Positions 24,800 through 33,060 of a stretch of 64,000 nt of DNA are shown one piece after another. The stretch is taken from assembly GCF_004000985.1 (NCBI RefSeq), contig NZ_BIMH01000009.1, positions 62,001 to 126,000 on the forward strand, read 5' to 3'. How positions within the stretch are numbered: position 1 is the first letter of the stretch; each line of letters starts with the position of its first letter. Source of the stretch: Paenibacillus validus NBRC 15382. Its GTDB lineage: Bacteria > Bacillota > Bacilli > Paenibacillales > NBRC-103111. A program made the translations under genes and the position numbers. The notes beneath the pieces are model-generated. The model made no database searches, had not been told where the DNA came from, and saw only the letters and a list, made by a program, of their open reading frames with translations.

Positions 24800-26074
24800 T
24801 CACCCTTCCGTTTTACCGTTCCACTGCAGCGTCATGCCGATCGCAGCCGCTTCCGGAAGCTGCGGCAGCTCAACCTTCACGCCGAACGAGCGCACGTCGG
24901 TCTCGCCCGCGGTTTGCGTCGCTTTCTTGACCGCAAAATCCGGTGCCGCCGCTATCGACTGGATCTTGCCTTCGAGCTCCTGCCCCGTCGCGATCAGCTT
25001 CAGCTTGACGCGGTCTCCGTTCTTCAGTCCGGCGAGCGACGTCTCGGTCATATAAAATCTCGCCCAATGGCCGTCTGTCGCTTGAATGGTAAAAACCGGG
25101 AAGCCCGCGCCGACCAGTTCGCCGGGCTGTGCACCCTGCGCCAGGATCACTCCGTCGCTTGGCGCGATAAGCTCGGTGTAGCTCTGATACGCTTCCGCTT
25201 CAGCCTGCGCCGCCTTGGCCTGCTGCTCGGCGGAGCCGGCCGACTGCACAGCGCCCTGCGCCTGCTGTATGGCCGCATTCGCTGCGGCAACGTCGCCTTC
25301 GCGCACGGCTACTTGCTCGCGGCCTGCCTGGGCGAGGCCGAGCGCCGCTTTGGCCTGCTCCAGCTGCGCTTCCGCTGCGCGTATTTCCTCCTCACGCGGC
25401 CCTTGCTGAGCGAGGTTGTACTGCTGCTGCGCCAGCTCATATTTCGTTTTCGCTTCCTGATAGCTCACGTTCACTTTATCGACGTCGGCCTGCGCCACAA
25501 GGCCTTCCGCAAGCATCGCCTGCATCCGCTTCAAGTTTTGCTCGGCGAGGGCGTACACTTCCTTGGTCGCCTGCAGTTGAATTTCGGCCTGCTTCTTCTC
25601 TTCCGGACGGGCGCCGTTACGCAGCCCGTCGACCTTCGCTTGCGCCGCCTTCACCGCCGCTTCGGCCTGGGCGATTTGCTGATCCGCCGCATCGGCCGTA
25701 GCCGTCACGCCGGCGATCGCCTGCGCCTTCTTCGCCTGAGCGGTAGCGGTTGCGCCCTGCGCCTCGGCAATCTTGCCCTGGGCGAGCGCCACGGCCGCTT
25801 TGGCCTGCGCCACCTTCGCCTCAAGCTCCGTGCTTTGCAGACGCGCCAGCACTTGGCCTTTCTTGACCGTATCCCCTTCTTTCACGAGAATCTCGGTAAC
25901 GCGGCCGCCGATCTTAAAGCTGGCGCTAACCTCGTTCGATTCAATGTAAGCTGTCGGCTGCACGGCAGCTCCGGCTTGCGTGCTTCCGTTTACTTGCTTC
26001 GTAGTGAGCAGAAAGCCTCCCGTACCGATGGCCACCGCCATCACTGAATAAACCAATGGTCGAATAAAGCGCAT
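24800..26074 (-). CDS. HlyD-family membrane fusion (adaptor) protein
   Basis: A 424-residue adaptor protein: one N-terminal helix (LVYSVMAVAIGTGGFLL), a split biotinyl-lipoyl domain (ASFKIGGRVTEILVKEGDTVKKGQVLARL and LIAPSDGVILAQGAQPGELVGAG), and between them a long Ala/Gln/Glu-rich coiled coil of about 200 residues. The C-terminal barrel includes ARFYMTETSLAGLKNGDRVKLKL. It would bridge the ABC-2 permease and the TolC-like protein. CGGAGGGG lies 5 bases before the ATG. The permease gene starts 6 bases downstream. Confidence 0.92.
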   Translation of the reverse strand: MRFIRPLVYSVMAVAIGTGGFLLTTKQVNGSTQAGAAVQPTAYIESNEVSASFKIGGRVTEILVKEGDTVKKGQVLARLQSTELEAKVAQAKAAVALAQGKIAEAQGATATAQAKKAQAIAGVTATADAADQQIAQAEAAVKAAQAKVDGLRNGARPEEKKQAEIQLQATKEVYALAEQNLKRMQAMLAEGLVAQADVDKVNVSYQEAKTKYELAQQQYNLAQQGPREEEIRAAEAQLEQAKAALGLAQAGREQVAVREGDVAAANAAIQQAQGAVQSAGSAEQQAKAAQAEAEAYQSYTELIAPSDGVILAQGAQPGELVGAGFPVFTIQATDGHWARFYMTETSLAGLKNGDRVKLKLIATGQELEGKIQSIAAAPDFAVKKATQTAGETDVRSFGVKVELPQLPEAAAIGMTLQWNGKTEG

Positions 26075-26113
26075 AAATACCCCTCCGCATAAAAGATGAT
26101 GAAAAAAAGCAGC

Positions 26114-26686
26114 CTATTTCGTGGATAGGCCGTTCATTAGATACGTTTGCAGCAGCTCCAAAATGCGTTCATCCGTGAGCGGCGGATGCTGCCGTTCCCA
26201 ATCGTAAACGAGCGCCAGATACAGCTTATAGACGATAAAGGCGGTAATTTTCGGATCGCAGGGCTTCATCCCCCCGGTGCTGACCGCGCGTTCGATCAGC
26301 TGCGAAATGTAGTCGACCATTTGATTCTCGATCTGGTCGAGCGCGTTCTCCGTCACCTGACTGCCGAATTCGTTCACCTCGTGCGCCAGCTTGATGAGCA
26401 GCTCCTGTTCCTTCCTGAACATAAGCGCGGCGTAGATGGCCCCGTGGATTTTCTCAAAGACGGTGGCGCCCTGCCCGATCGCTTCCTCCGCCGTTCGTTT
26501 CATATCTTCCACCAAGACGCTGACAATCTCGTTCAGCAGTTCTTCCTTGCTTGTCACATATAAGTACAAAGTACCTTTGCCGACTCCTGCGATTTTGGCG
26601 ATGTGCCCCATCGTCGTGCCTTTGTAGCCAAAAAGCGAGAACGATTTTTTCGCCGCATCCAAGATCGCCGTTTTTTTAGGATCCAT
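26114..26686 (-). CDS. TetR family transcriptional regulator
   Basis: A 190-residue TetR repressor. The N-terminal helix-turn-helix reads ILDAAKKSFSLFGYKGTTMGHIAKIAGVGKGTLY, and the C-terminal ligand domain is helical and variable. AGGAGA stands 7 bases before the ATG. It is the first gene of the run leading to the HlyD adaptor, permease and TolC-like protein, 39 bases ahead of the adaptor, so it most likely represses its own operon and responds to an exported compound. Confidence 0.93.
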   Translation of the reverse strand: MDPKKTAILDAAKKSFSLFGYKGTTMGHIAKIAGVGKGTLYLYVTSKEELLNEIVSVLVEDMKRTAEEAIGQGATVFEKIHGAIYAALMFRKEQELLIKLAHEVNEFGSQVTENALDQIENQMVDYISQLIERAVSTGGMKPCDPKITAFIVYKLYLALVYDWERQHPPLTDERILELLQTYLMNGLSTK

Positions 26687-26872
26687 TTATCCATCTCCTG
26701 TACTGACCAAAATAACAATTGGGTTCTGAGGTCATTTTCCACTATACCATCCGTATTTTTCTAATGCAACTGTTACATGCGCAGGGCGCCATGCTTTGCC
26801 CTTTTTATGATGGATAGGACCTGTCGGGAAAACGTCGTTCGATACAAATTCACACCGTTCGCAGCGTAAACA

Positions 26873-26901
26873 TTGACTTCGCTCATTACGGATGGTAAAG
26901 T
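26873..26901 (+). promoter_or_regulatory. Sigma A-type promoter of ohrR-gpx
   Basis: TTGACT (26873-26878), a 17-base spacer and TAAAGT (26896-26901). The predicted transcript would start near 26908, just ahead of the OhrR-like operator and about 45 bases before the Shine-Dalgarno. Confidence 0.55.
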
Positions 26902-26922
26902 AGTTTCAGTAAATAGATTTTA

Positions 26923-26937
26923 TACAATTTAATTTCA
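26923..26937 (+). promoter_or_regulatory. Probable OhrR operator
   Basis: TACAATTTAATTTCA resembles the Bacillus OhrR half-site dyad TACAATT-x-AATTGTA, matching fully on the left arm and at five of seven positions on the right. It lies in the leader of the ohrR-like gene, where binding would give autorepression. Confidence 0.5.
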
Positions 26938-26964
26938 AGCAATCTAATATAAGGAGGTTTGCAA

Positions 26965-27417
26965 ATCCTGAATCGCGATGAACTTTTGAAGCTCGAGAAT
27001 CAGTTCTGCTTCGCTGTTTATGCGTGCGCTCGCGAAATTACGAAGCTGTACCGCCCGCACCTCGACGAACTGGGCATTACGTATACGCAATATGTAGCGC
27101 TGCTGGCGCTTTGGGAACGGGATGACATTACGGTCAAGGAGCTTGGCGCACGGCTATACCTGGATTCCGGAACGCTGACCCCGCTCTTGAAGAAGCTGGA
27201 GGCCTTGAAGCTGCTTACCCGCATACGCGACCCGCAGGACGAGAGGAACGTGCGCATCCGGCTGACGCCGCAGGGCGCCGCGCTTAAAGAGAAGGCCTAC
27301 GACCTTCCCGAGAAACTATTTTGTGTCACCGGCATGACGGAAGACGAAACGACAGCGCTGCGTCTGCGTCTCACTTCCTTATTGGAGCAAGTCCATCTCA
27401 AAACAACGGAGGAATAA
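26965..27417 (+). CDS. ohrR: OhrR-type organic-peroxide-sensing MarR repressor
   Basis: A MarR-family winged-helix repressor of the OhrR group. The N-terminal segment KLENQFCFAVYACAREITKLY contains the peroxide-sensing cysteine, and ITVKELGARLYLDSGTLTPLLKKLE is the DNA-recognition helix shared with Bacillus OhrR. AAGGAGG (26951-26957) is a near-perfect Shine-Dalgarno, but no ATG or GTG follows. The candidates are ATC at 26965 (7-base spacing; it would put the sensing cysteine at residue 15, as in B. subtilis), CTG at 26968, or TTG at 26959, which is only 1 base away. It is followed 3 bases later by a glutathione peroxidase gene rather than ohrA. Confidence 0.87.
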   Translation: MLNRDELLKLENQFCFAVYACAREITKLYRPHLDELGITYTQYVALLALWERDDITVKELGARLYLDSGTLTPLLKKLEALKLLTRIRDPQDERNVRIRLTPQGAALKEKAYDLPEKLFCVTGMTEDETTALRLRLTSLLEQVHLKTTEE

Positions 27418-27420
27418 TCC

Positions 27421-27954
27421 ATGAGCGTATACGAATTTAAAGCCAACAACATCCGCGGAGAGCAAGTTTCTTTAGAGGCATACAAAGGAAAGGTGCTCGT
27501 TATCGTCAATACGGCCAGCAAGTGCGGACTCACCCCGCAATACAACGAGCTGCAGCAGCTGTACGAAACGTACAAAGACCGCGGCTTGACAATCCTTGGC
27601 TTCCCCTGCAATCAATTCGGCGCGCAGGAGCCCGGCTCGAATGAAGAAATCAACACGTTCTGCACGCTGAATTACGGCGTCACCTTCCCGCTGTTCGACA
27701 AAGTCGAGGTGCGCGGCGAAAATAAGCATCCGCTGTTCGCCTACTTGACGGAACAAGCTCCGTTCGAAGGAATCGACCCGCAGACCGGCGGCAAGCTGGC
27801 CTCGTTCCTGGAGCAGCAAGGGCTGCTTGAAGGCAATGAGATCAAATGGAATTTCACCAAGTTCCTGATTGACCGCAGCGGCAACGTCGTGAAACGTTTC
27901 GAACCGCCCGTTACGCCGGCTGCGTTAACAGCCGATATCGAAGCGCTGCTGTAG
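27421..27954 (+). CDS. Glutathione peroxidase-like thiol peroxidase
   Basis: A 177-residue GPx-family peroxidase that reduces hydroperoxides, in Bacillales probably at the expense of thioredoxin or bacillithiol. The active-site tetrad is visible: Cys35 (NTASKCGLT), Gln65 (FPCNQFG), Trp143 and Asn144 (KWNFTKF), with a possible resolving Cys81. GGAGG lies 7 bases before the ATG. It starts 3 bases after ohrR, so the peroxide sensor probably controls it directly. Confidence 0.95.
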   Translation: MSVYEFKANNIRGEQVSLEAYKGKVLVIVNTASKCGLTPQYNELQQLYETYKDRGLTILGFPCNQFGAQEPGSNEEINTFCTLNYGVTFPLFDKVEVRGENKHPLFAYLTEQAPFEGIDPQTGGKLASFLEQQGLLEGNEIKWNFTKFLIDRSGNVVKRFEPPVTPAALTADIEALL

Positions 27955-27963
27955 TCCCCCGCC

Positions 27964-28001
27964 CCCTCCTGTTCGCCGTGTGTGCGAGCGGGAGGTTTTT
28001 T
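27964..28001 (+). terminator. Terminator of ohrR-gpx
   Basis: CCCTCC...TTCGC pairs with GCGAG...GGAGG, followed by six T (27996-28001), starting 10 bases after the gpx stop. Confidence 0.9.
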
Positions 28002-28124
28002 CTTGTCTTGTCACGGTAACGCTTTCTTGTTAAGATTATTTTGTTAAGACTATATCTTGCTGCTTGCCGTCAGATATGGGACAGCGCACCTGTTACCCGT
28101 TTAACGGTTATCGGAGGTCGAAGC

Positions 28125-28487
28125 ATGAATAAATACGAAGCCGAATTCAGCAACTTGGTCAAAGCGTACCGAAAGCGTCATATGGGCAAAGGCCCGGGCC
28201 GGATCACGACCACCTTCTGCAAGAACTGGGCCATCTGCGAGATGGAAGGCAATCTCTCCCCGGTCGAGAAATTTATCGCAAACGCGGCCGACGGGAAGCA
28301 AATGCTGCGGGAAGCCCGCACGCAATGGGTCAAGGATATTTACCGCAGTCACCCTCCAACCGAGATGGAGCAGCTGCTGGGAGCTGCATTCGTCGATTTG
28401 TTCGTCGATATCGACATCGATCAGGATTTCGGCATGTCCATCTTCGTGTTTGATCAGAACATCCAAAATAAATTCGGCGACCGATAA
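28125..28487 (+). CDS. DUF2294 domain protein
   Basis: A 120-residue protein with the DUF2294 pattern: an N-terminal helix, GKGPGRITTTF, a central LSPVEKFIA, and a C-terminal DIDIDQDFGMSIFVFD. Its biochemical role is not known. Genes of this family are often found beside formate-dehydrogenase-like genes, as here, where fdhF- and fdhD-like genes follow. GGAGG is 7 bases before the ATG at 28125. A strong terminator stands between it and the next gene. Confidence 0.85.
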   Translation: MNKYEAEFSNLVKAYRKRHMGKGPGRITTTFCKNWAICEMEGNLSPVEKFIANAADGKQMLREARTQWVKDIYRSHPPTEMEQLLGAAFVDLFVDIDIDQDFGMSIFVFDQNIQNKFGDR

Positions 28488-28527
28488 CGTCAAACGTTGG
28501 CGCTTGGCAGCGAACCTGCTAGAGACT

Positions 28528-28583
28528 AACCGCTGGAGATGAAGCTTTTTCATGCGAAAAAGTAACGTCTCGGCGGTTTTTTT
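28528..28583 (+). terminator. Two-part hairpin terminator before the fdhF-like gene
   Basis: AACCGC (28528-28533) pairs with GCGGTT (28573-28578), with GAGA/TCTC and an inner GCTTTTTC/GAAAAAGT stem, followed by seven T. It ends DUF2294 transcripts 40 bases downstream of that gene and 43 bases before the fdhF-like start. I considered a molybdenum-cofactor riboswitch but saw no aptamer-like conserved core. Confidence 0.8.
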
Positions 28584-28625
28584 ATTGAACTTATACCAGA
28601 CCGACACTTCTAAGGAGGACGTACA

Positions 28626-30980
28626 ATGGGAAAAACGAAACATAGCGGCCGCATAAAATTGCCTGGGAAGCCCGACCCGAAGCTTTGGGTCAGCCGAATG
28701 CCGTTCGGCTTGGGACGAATTAAGCCGCATCATATTCGCGATACGCTGAAGGTCGCCTGGGAGAACCGCGACAATTTGCCGTATGCGGCCCGCATTCTGA
28801 CACAGGGCGTTTGCGACGGCTGCGCGCTCGGGGTGTCCGGGTTATACGATCAGACGCTGGAAGGCCCGCATCTGTGTACGACGCGTCTGAACGTGCTGCG
28901 GCTCAACACGATGCCGGCGATCCGCCCGGACATGCTGCACGCCGATATCGACGAGCTGCGCAAGCTGGACAGCGCGCAGCTGCGCAAGCTCGGGCGGCTT
29001 CCCTACCCGCTGATGCGCGGCAAGGGAGAGCGGCGCTTCCGCCGTGTAGGCTGGGACGAAGCGCTGCAGACGATCGCCGGTAAAATACGCGCCATCGACC
29101 CGAAGCAGCTGGCGTTTTATTTGACGGCCCGCGGCATCACGAACGAGTCTTATTACGCCGCCGCCAAGGTTGCCCGTTTCATCGGCACGAACAACATCGA
29201 CAACGCCTCGCGCATCTGTCACTCACCGTCCAAGACGGCCTTGAAGCGCTCGGTCGGAATCGGAGCTTCCAGCTGCACCTATAAAGATTGGATCGGCACC
29301 GACGTGCTTGTCTTCTGGGGCAGCGTCGCCGCGAACAACCAGCCCGTCTCCACCAAATATATGTACGCCGCGAAGCGCAAGGGCACGAAAATCATCATGA
29401 TCAACCCGTATCGCGAGCCGGCGATGGACGGTTACTGGATCCCGTCGATTCCGGAATCGGCGCTGTTCGGGACGAAGCTCGCCGACGATTTCTACCAGGT
29501 GCATATCGGCGGCGACATCGCCTTCATGCACGGCGTCATGAAGAGCTGGTTCGAGATGGAGACGGAAGCTCCCGGATCGGCCGTCAATCACGCCTTCATC
29601 AAGGCGCATGTAAACGGATACGAAGAGTTGAAGGCGCACGTGCTTCAGCAGGATTGGCAGGAACTGGAACGCTCCTCCGGTTTGAGCCAGGCGCGCATGC
29701 GGGAATTTGCCGAGCTGCTGGCGGAAGCCAAATCGGCCGTCTTCGTCTGGAGCATGGGGCTGACCCAGCACCGCTTCGGCACGGATAACATTTCGCAGGT
29801 CGCCAATTTGGCGCTGCTGCGAGGGTTTCTCGGCCGTGAGCATTGCGGCCTGATGCCGATTCGCGGGCATAGCGGCGTGCAGGGCTCGGGCGAAATGGGC
29901 GCCGATCCGTTCAGCCTGCCGGGCGGCGAGTTCAAGGGCGACGACATCGCGCGGATCGAGCGCGAGTGGGGCTTCGAGCTGCCGAAGTGGCAGGGCGACA
30001 TCGTCGGCGTCTCGCTCGAGAATGCGCTGCTCCCGGACGATCATGAGAGGAAGCTGAAGGTGTTCTACACGTCCGGCGGCAACTTCCTCGAGACGATGCC
30101 CGAGCCGGACTTCGTCCGCTCCTGCCTGGAGCAGGTCGACATCCGCGTCCACCAAGACATCGTGCTCAACACCTCGACCCTGGTCGACGCCCGGGAAGCC
30201 GTGATCGTCTTGCCGGCGATGACCCGTTATGAACAGCCGGGCGGCGGCACGTCCACTTCCACCGAGCGGATGGTCTACTTTTCGCCGGAAATCGAAGGTC
30301 CGCGCATGCCGGAAGCGCGCGCGGAGTGGAGCATCTACGCGGAGCTTGCGGCGCTCGTGCGGCCGGATTCCGCCTCTGTGCTCGGCTTGACGGATGCGGC
30401 GGGCATCCGCCAGGAAATCGCCAGAGCCGCTCCCAATTACGACGGCATCCAGCATCTGCACGCGAAGGGCGACGTGTTCCAATGGGGCAATGCGTGGCTG
30501 TGCGAGGACGGAATTTGCCCGACGCCGGATGGACGCGGCAGACTGATCCCGGTAGAACTGCCGGAGCGGCGCAAGCCGGAGGGGCATTTCTACGCGACGA
30601 CGCGGCGCGGCAAGCAATTTAATTCCATGATTTACGGCAGCCACGACCCGTTTAATGCTGCGGACCGTTACGACGTGCTGCTGCATGCGACCGATGCGGC
30701 GAAGCTGGGGATTGCAGACGGGGATGCCCTTGTCGTTTACAACCAGTTCGGCACATTCCACGGCCGGGCGAAAACTGCGGAGGTGGCCCCCGGCAATGTG
30801 GAGCTGTATTGGCCGGAAGGCAACATGCTGTTTCCCAAAGGCGTGTATGAGGCTTTCGCCGGCATCCCCGAATACAATACCGCCGTCGTGGTGGAAAAAG
30901 CGGAAACGTATCATGCTTTGAAAGATACGCGTTACGTTGAGAAACGAGTCGCCGAGCTCGAAATGGAAACGCTCGGCTGA
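28626..30980 (+). CDS. FdhF/YdeP family molybdopterin oxidoreductase
   Basis: A 784-residue molybdopterin-dependent oxidoreductase of the FdhF/YdeP type. An N-terminal cysteine set (Cys63 and Cys66 in GVCDGC, Cys84 in HLCTTR) is followed by the cofactor domains. Cys198 in SRICHSPS occupies the place of the molybdenum-ligating residue of formate dehydrogenases. The C-terminal MopB barrel is seen in LGIADGDALVVYNQFG. Such proteins act in formate oxidation or acid resistance; the true substrate is not known. AAGGAGGAC precedes the ATG. No electron-carrier subunit gene is nearby. The maturation gene fdhD follows after 20 bases. Confidence 0.9.
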   Translation: MGKTKHSGRIKLPGKPDPKLWVSRMPFGLGRIKPHHIRDTLKVAWENRDNLPYAARILTQGVCDGCALGVSGLYDQTLEGPHLCTTRLNVLRLNTMPAIRPDMLHADIDELRKLDSAQLRKLGRLPYPLMRGKGERRFRRVGWDEALQTIAGKIRAIDPKQLAFYLTARGITNESYYAAAKVARFIGTNNIDNASRICHSPSKTALKRSVGIGASSCTYKDWIGTDVLVFWGSVAANNQPVSTKYMYAAKRKGTKIIMINPYREPAMDGYWIPSIPESALFGTKLADDFYQVHIGGDIAFMHGVMKSWFEMETEAPGSAVNHAFIKAHVNGYEELKAHVLQQDWQELERSSGLSQARMREFAELLAEAKSAVFVWSMGLTQHRFGTDNISQVANLALLRGFLGREHCGLMPIRGHSGVQGSGEMGADPFSLPGGEFKGDDIARIEREWGFELPKWQGDIVGVSLENALLPDDHERKLKVFYTSGGNFLETMPEPDFVRSCLEQVDIRVHQDIVLNTSTLVDAREAVIVLPAMTRYEQPGGGTSTSTERMVYFSPEIEGPRMPEARAEWSIYAELAALVRPDSASVLGLTDAAGIRQEIARAAPNYDGIQHLHAKGDVFQWGNAWLCEDGICPTPDGRGRLIPVELPERRKPEGHFYATTRRGKQFNSMIYGSHDPFNAADRYDVLLHATDAAKLGIADGDALVVYNQFGTFHGRAKTAEVAPGNVELYWPEGNMLFPKGVYEAFAGIPEYNTAVVVEKAETYHALKDTRYVEKRVAELEMETLG

Positions 30981-31000
30981 AGCGATCGGAGGGCGAGTCC

Positions 31001-31804
31001 ATGACACGAAAGCTGACGACCCATTGGCATATGATGAAATTCAGCGGTCAAGGCGTAATCGAGCAAGAAGACGAGATTGCCGAGGAGTTCCCGCTAACCT
31101 TGTATGTGGACGGCGAAGAATTCGCGACGATCGTCTGCTCGCCGACCGAGCTGACTGATCTGGTCGTCGGTTTTCTGGCGTCGGAGGGCGTTATTCGGCA
31201 AGCCGACGAGTTGAAGACGATGTCCGTCGACGAGGACCGCGGCATCGCTTACGCCGAATTGATACGCCCCCAATCCGTCGGCAAGGAATATTACGCCAAG
31301 CGGTTTATCGGTTCCTGCTGCGGCAAAAGCCGTCAGTTTTATTTTCAAAACGATGTGCGGACCGCAAAAACATCGGTCTCGCAAATTCGTATTAAGCCCG
31401 AGCAGGTTTACAGCTTGATGGAGACGCTCCAGCGAAGCTCGGTTGACTTTCGCAATACGGGGGGCCTGCACAACGCGGCCCTCTGCTCGGTCACCGATGT
31501 GCTCGCGACGCGCGCGGATATCGGGCGGCACAACGCGCTCGACAAGCTGTTCGGGCACTGCTTGCGCAACCGGTGGCGGACGAGCGATAAAATTATCGCG
31601 TTCAGCGGACGCTTATCGTCCGAAGTCGTGCTGAAGGCGGCGAAAATCGGGGTCGGCGTGATGCTCTCCAAGTCGGCGCCGACCGATCTGGCGCTCTCCT
31701 TGGCGGACGACCTCGGCATTACGTGCGTCGGCTTCATCCGCGGCTCGTCCATGAACGTTTACACGCATCGGGAGCGTATCGCTTCGCCGGACGTCGAGGT
31801 TTAA
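31001..31804 (+). CDS. fdhD: FdhD formate dehydrogenase sulfurtransferase
   Basis: A 267-residue FdhD protein, which passes sulfur from a cysteine desulfurase to the molybdenum cofactor so that formate dehydrogenase becomes active. The reactive cysteines are Cys106 and Cys107 (GSCCGKSR), where E. coli has a C-x-x-C. NTGGLHNAALCS and DIGRHNALDKLFG are family signatures, and SGRLSSEVVLKAA is the conserved C-terminal element. GGAGGG precedes the ATG. It shares an operon with the FdhF-like gene, its expected client. Confidence 0.96.
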   Translation: MTRKLTTHWHMMKFSGQGVIEQEDEIAEEFPLTLYVDGEEFATIVCSPTELTDLVVGFLASEGVIRQADELKTMSVDEDRGIAYAELIRPQSVGKEYYAKRFIGSCCGKSRQFYFQNDVRTAKTSVSQIRIKPEQVYSLMETLQRSSVDFRNTGGLHNAALCSVTDVLATRADIGRHNALDKLFGHCLRNRWRTSDKIIAFSGRLSSEVVLKAAKIGVGVMLSKSAPTDLALSLADDLGITCVGFIRGSSMNVYTHRERIASPDVEV

Positions 31805-31896
31805 ATATTAATAGTTTAGGTTGTTATTTTAATGGCAAGCTGCCCTTCCACCCGCTATGATGTAGGATGGACGAGACTAGACGGAGGGGACCTATT

Positions 31897-32898
31897 GTGA
31901 CTTTCGCATGCAAAGCTTATGAGGATACTTATCAAGGCGAGAAGGCGGTATGGCTGCAGGCGGGCCGTTACGAAGCGGCTGTTCTGCCCGAAATCGGCGC
32001 CAATCTGATCGCATTCCGCGATACGGAGGCCGGCTACCGCTTTTTGCACGAACCTGCGCTTGAGGAGATGGAGAGCTTCAAAGCGCGTCCGGTGATTCAC
32101 GGCATGCCGGTGCTTTTCCCGCCGAACCGGATCGAGGACGGCAAGTTCCCCTGGAACGGCGCCACCTATCAATTCCCGGTGAACGAAGCGGCGCGAGGCA
32201 ACCATTTGCACGGCTTCTTGTTCAATATTCCCTGGGTCGTGGAAACGTACGGTACGACTTCGAACAGCAGCTACGTGACGCTCACGCAGAAGGTTGACGC
32301 CGCCCATCCGGTATACCGTTATTGGCCGCACGCCTTTACGTTCCGGCTCACCTATACGCTGACGGAAGACGGATTGGGCCAGCACGTGCTCGTGCGCAAC
32401 GACGGCACGGAACTTATGCCCTGCCTGCTCGCCTTCCATACAGCGGTCAATGCGCCATTCGCTCCGGGCAGCACCGCAGCCGACTGCCGCTTTACAATGA
32501 CGATCGGCCGGCGTCGCGAGATGAGCGAACGGATGCTGCCGACGGGCAGATTCCAGACGCTGAAGCCGGAAGAAGAAGCGATCAAATCGGGCGGCATTTC
32601 GCCGTTCTTCGAGCCGATGGATAACCATTACACGGCGGAGCCGCAGAACGGCCGCAACCGGATGGAACTGACCGACTCCCGGCTTGGAGTCAAGCTCGTC
32701 TATGACGCAGGCACGTCTTACAAGCATTGGATGATCTGGAATAACAATGCAACCGAAGGCTTCTTCTGCCCCGAGCCGCAAACGAATCTCGTCAACGCTC
32801 CGAACGTCGATTTGCCGGCCGAGGAGATCGGTTTGTTCTCGCTCGCGCAAGGCGAAATCTGGGAAGCGACGAGCCGCTTGTACTGCATCCGGGCTTAG
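31897..32898 (+). CDS. Aldose 1-epimerase family protein
   Basis: A 333-residue protein of the galactose mutarotase-like fold. It carries the family segments GANLIAFRD, GMPVLFPPNRI and RGNHLHGFLFNIPW, with the active-site histidine in NHLHG, and the C-terminal FFCPEPQTNLVNAPN containing the usual catalytic glutamate. The preferred anomer or sugar cannot be told from sequence. The GTG at 31897 is chosen because GGAGGGG stands 7 bases before it. It is a single gene followed by two terminators. Confidence 0.88.
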   Translation: MTFACKAYEDTYQGEKAVWLQAGRYEAAVLPEIGANLIAFRDTEAGYRFLHEPALEEMESFKARPVIHGMPVLFPPNRIEDGKFPWNGATYQFPVNEAARGNHLHGFLFNIPWVVETYGTTSNSSYVTLTQKVDAAHPVYRYWPHAFTFRLTYTLTEDGLGQHVLVRNDGTELMPCLLAFHTAVNAPFAPGSTAADCRFTMTIGRRREMSERMLPTGRFQTLKPEEEAIKSGGISPFFEPMDNHYTAEPQNGRNRMELTDSRLGVKLVYDAGTSYKHWMIWNNNATEGFFCPEPQTNLVNAPNVDLPAEEIGLFSLAQGEIWEATSRLYCIRA

Positions 32899-32916
32899 CC
32901 TGAACATCGCATCGCC

Positions 32917-32951
32917 AAACCGTTCGTTCCCCCTGGACCGGACGGTTTTGT
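32917..32951 (+). terminator. First terminator after the epimerase gene
   Basis: AAACCGT (32917-32923) pairs with ACGGTTT (32942-32948), with inner GG/CC pairing and a short T-run. Confidence 0.7.
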
Positions 32952-32968
32952 CATGCATCGAAGATGAA

Positions 32969-33015
32969 AAGAACCTTCATCCCACTTTGAGAGTGGTTTT
33001 GAAGGTTCTTCTTTT
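32969..33015. terminator. Second, bidirectional terminator
   Basis: AAGAACCTTCA (32969-32979) pairs with TGAAGGTTCTT (33000-33010), enclosing CCCACT/AGTGG. T-rich on the plus side (CTTTTA) and also usable by the leftward dioxygenase gene ending at 33061. Confidence 0.8.
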
Positions 33016-33060
33016 ATACTTGGTTTCGAAGTTGTACCGTTAAGATGATCGCATTGGGTT

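Noticed and set aside
28528-28583. Possible molybdenum-cofactor riboswitch before the FdhF-like gene
   Set aside because: The structure is fully explained as a long stem followed by seven T, and no conserved aptamer sequence could be seen.
29223-31007. Long open frame on the minus strand opposite the FdhF-like gene (594 codons)
   Set aside because: It is the complement of a clear molybdopterin oxidoreductase; the translation is Arg/His-rich with no domain, as expected for a shadow frame in GC-rich DNA.
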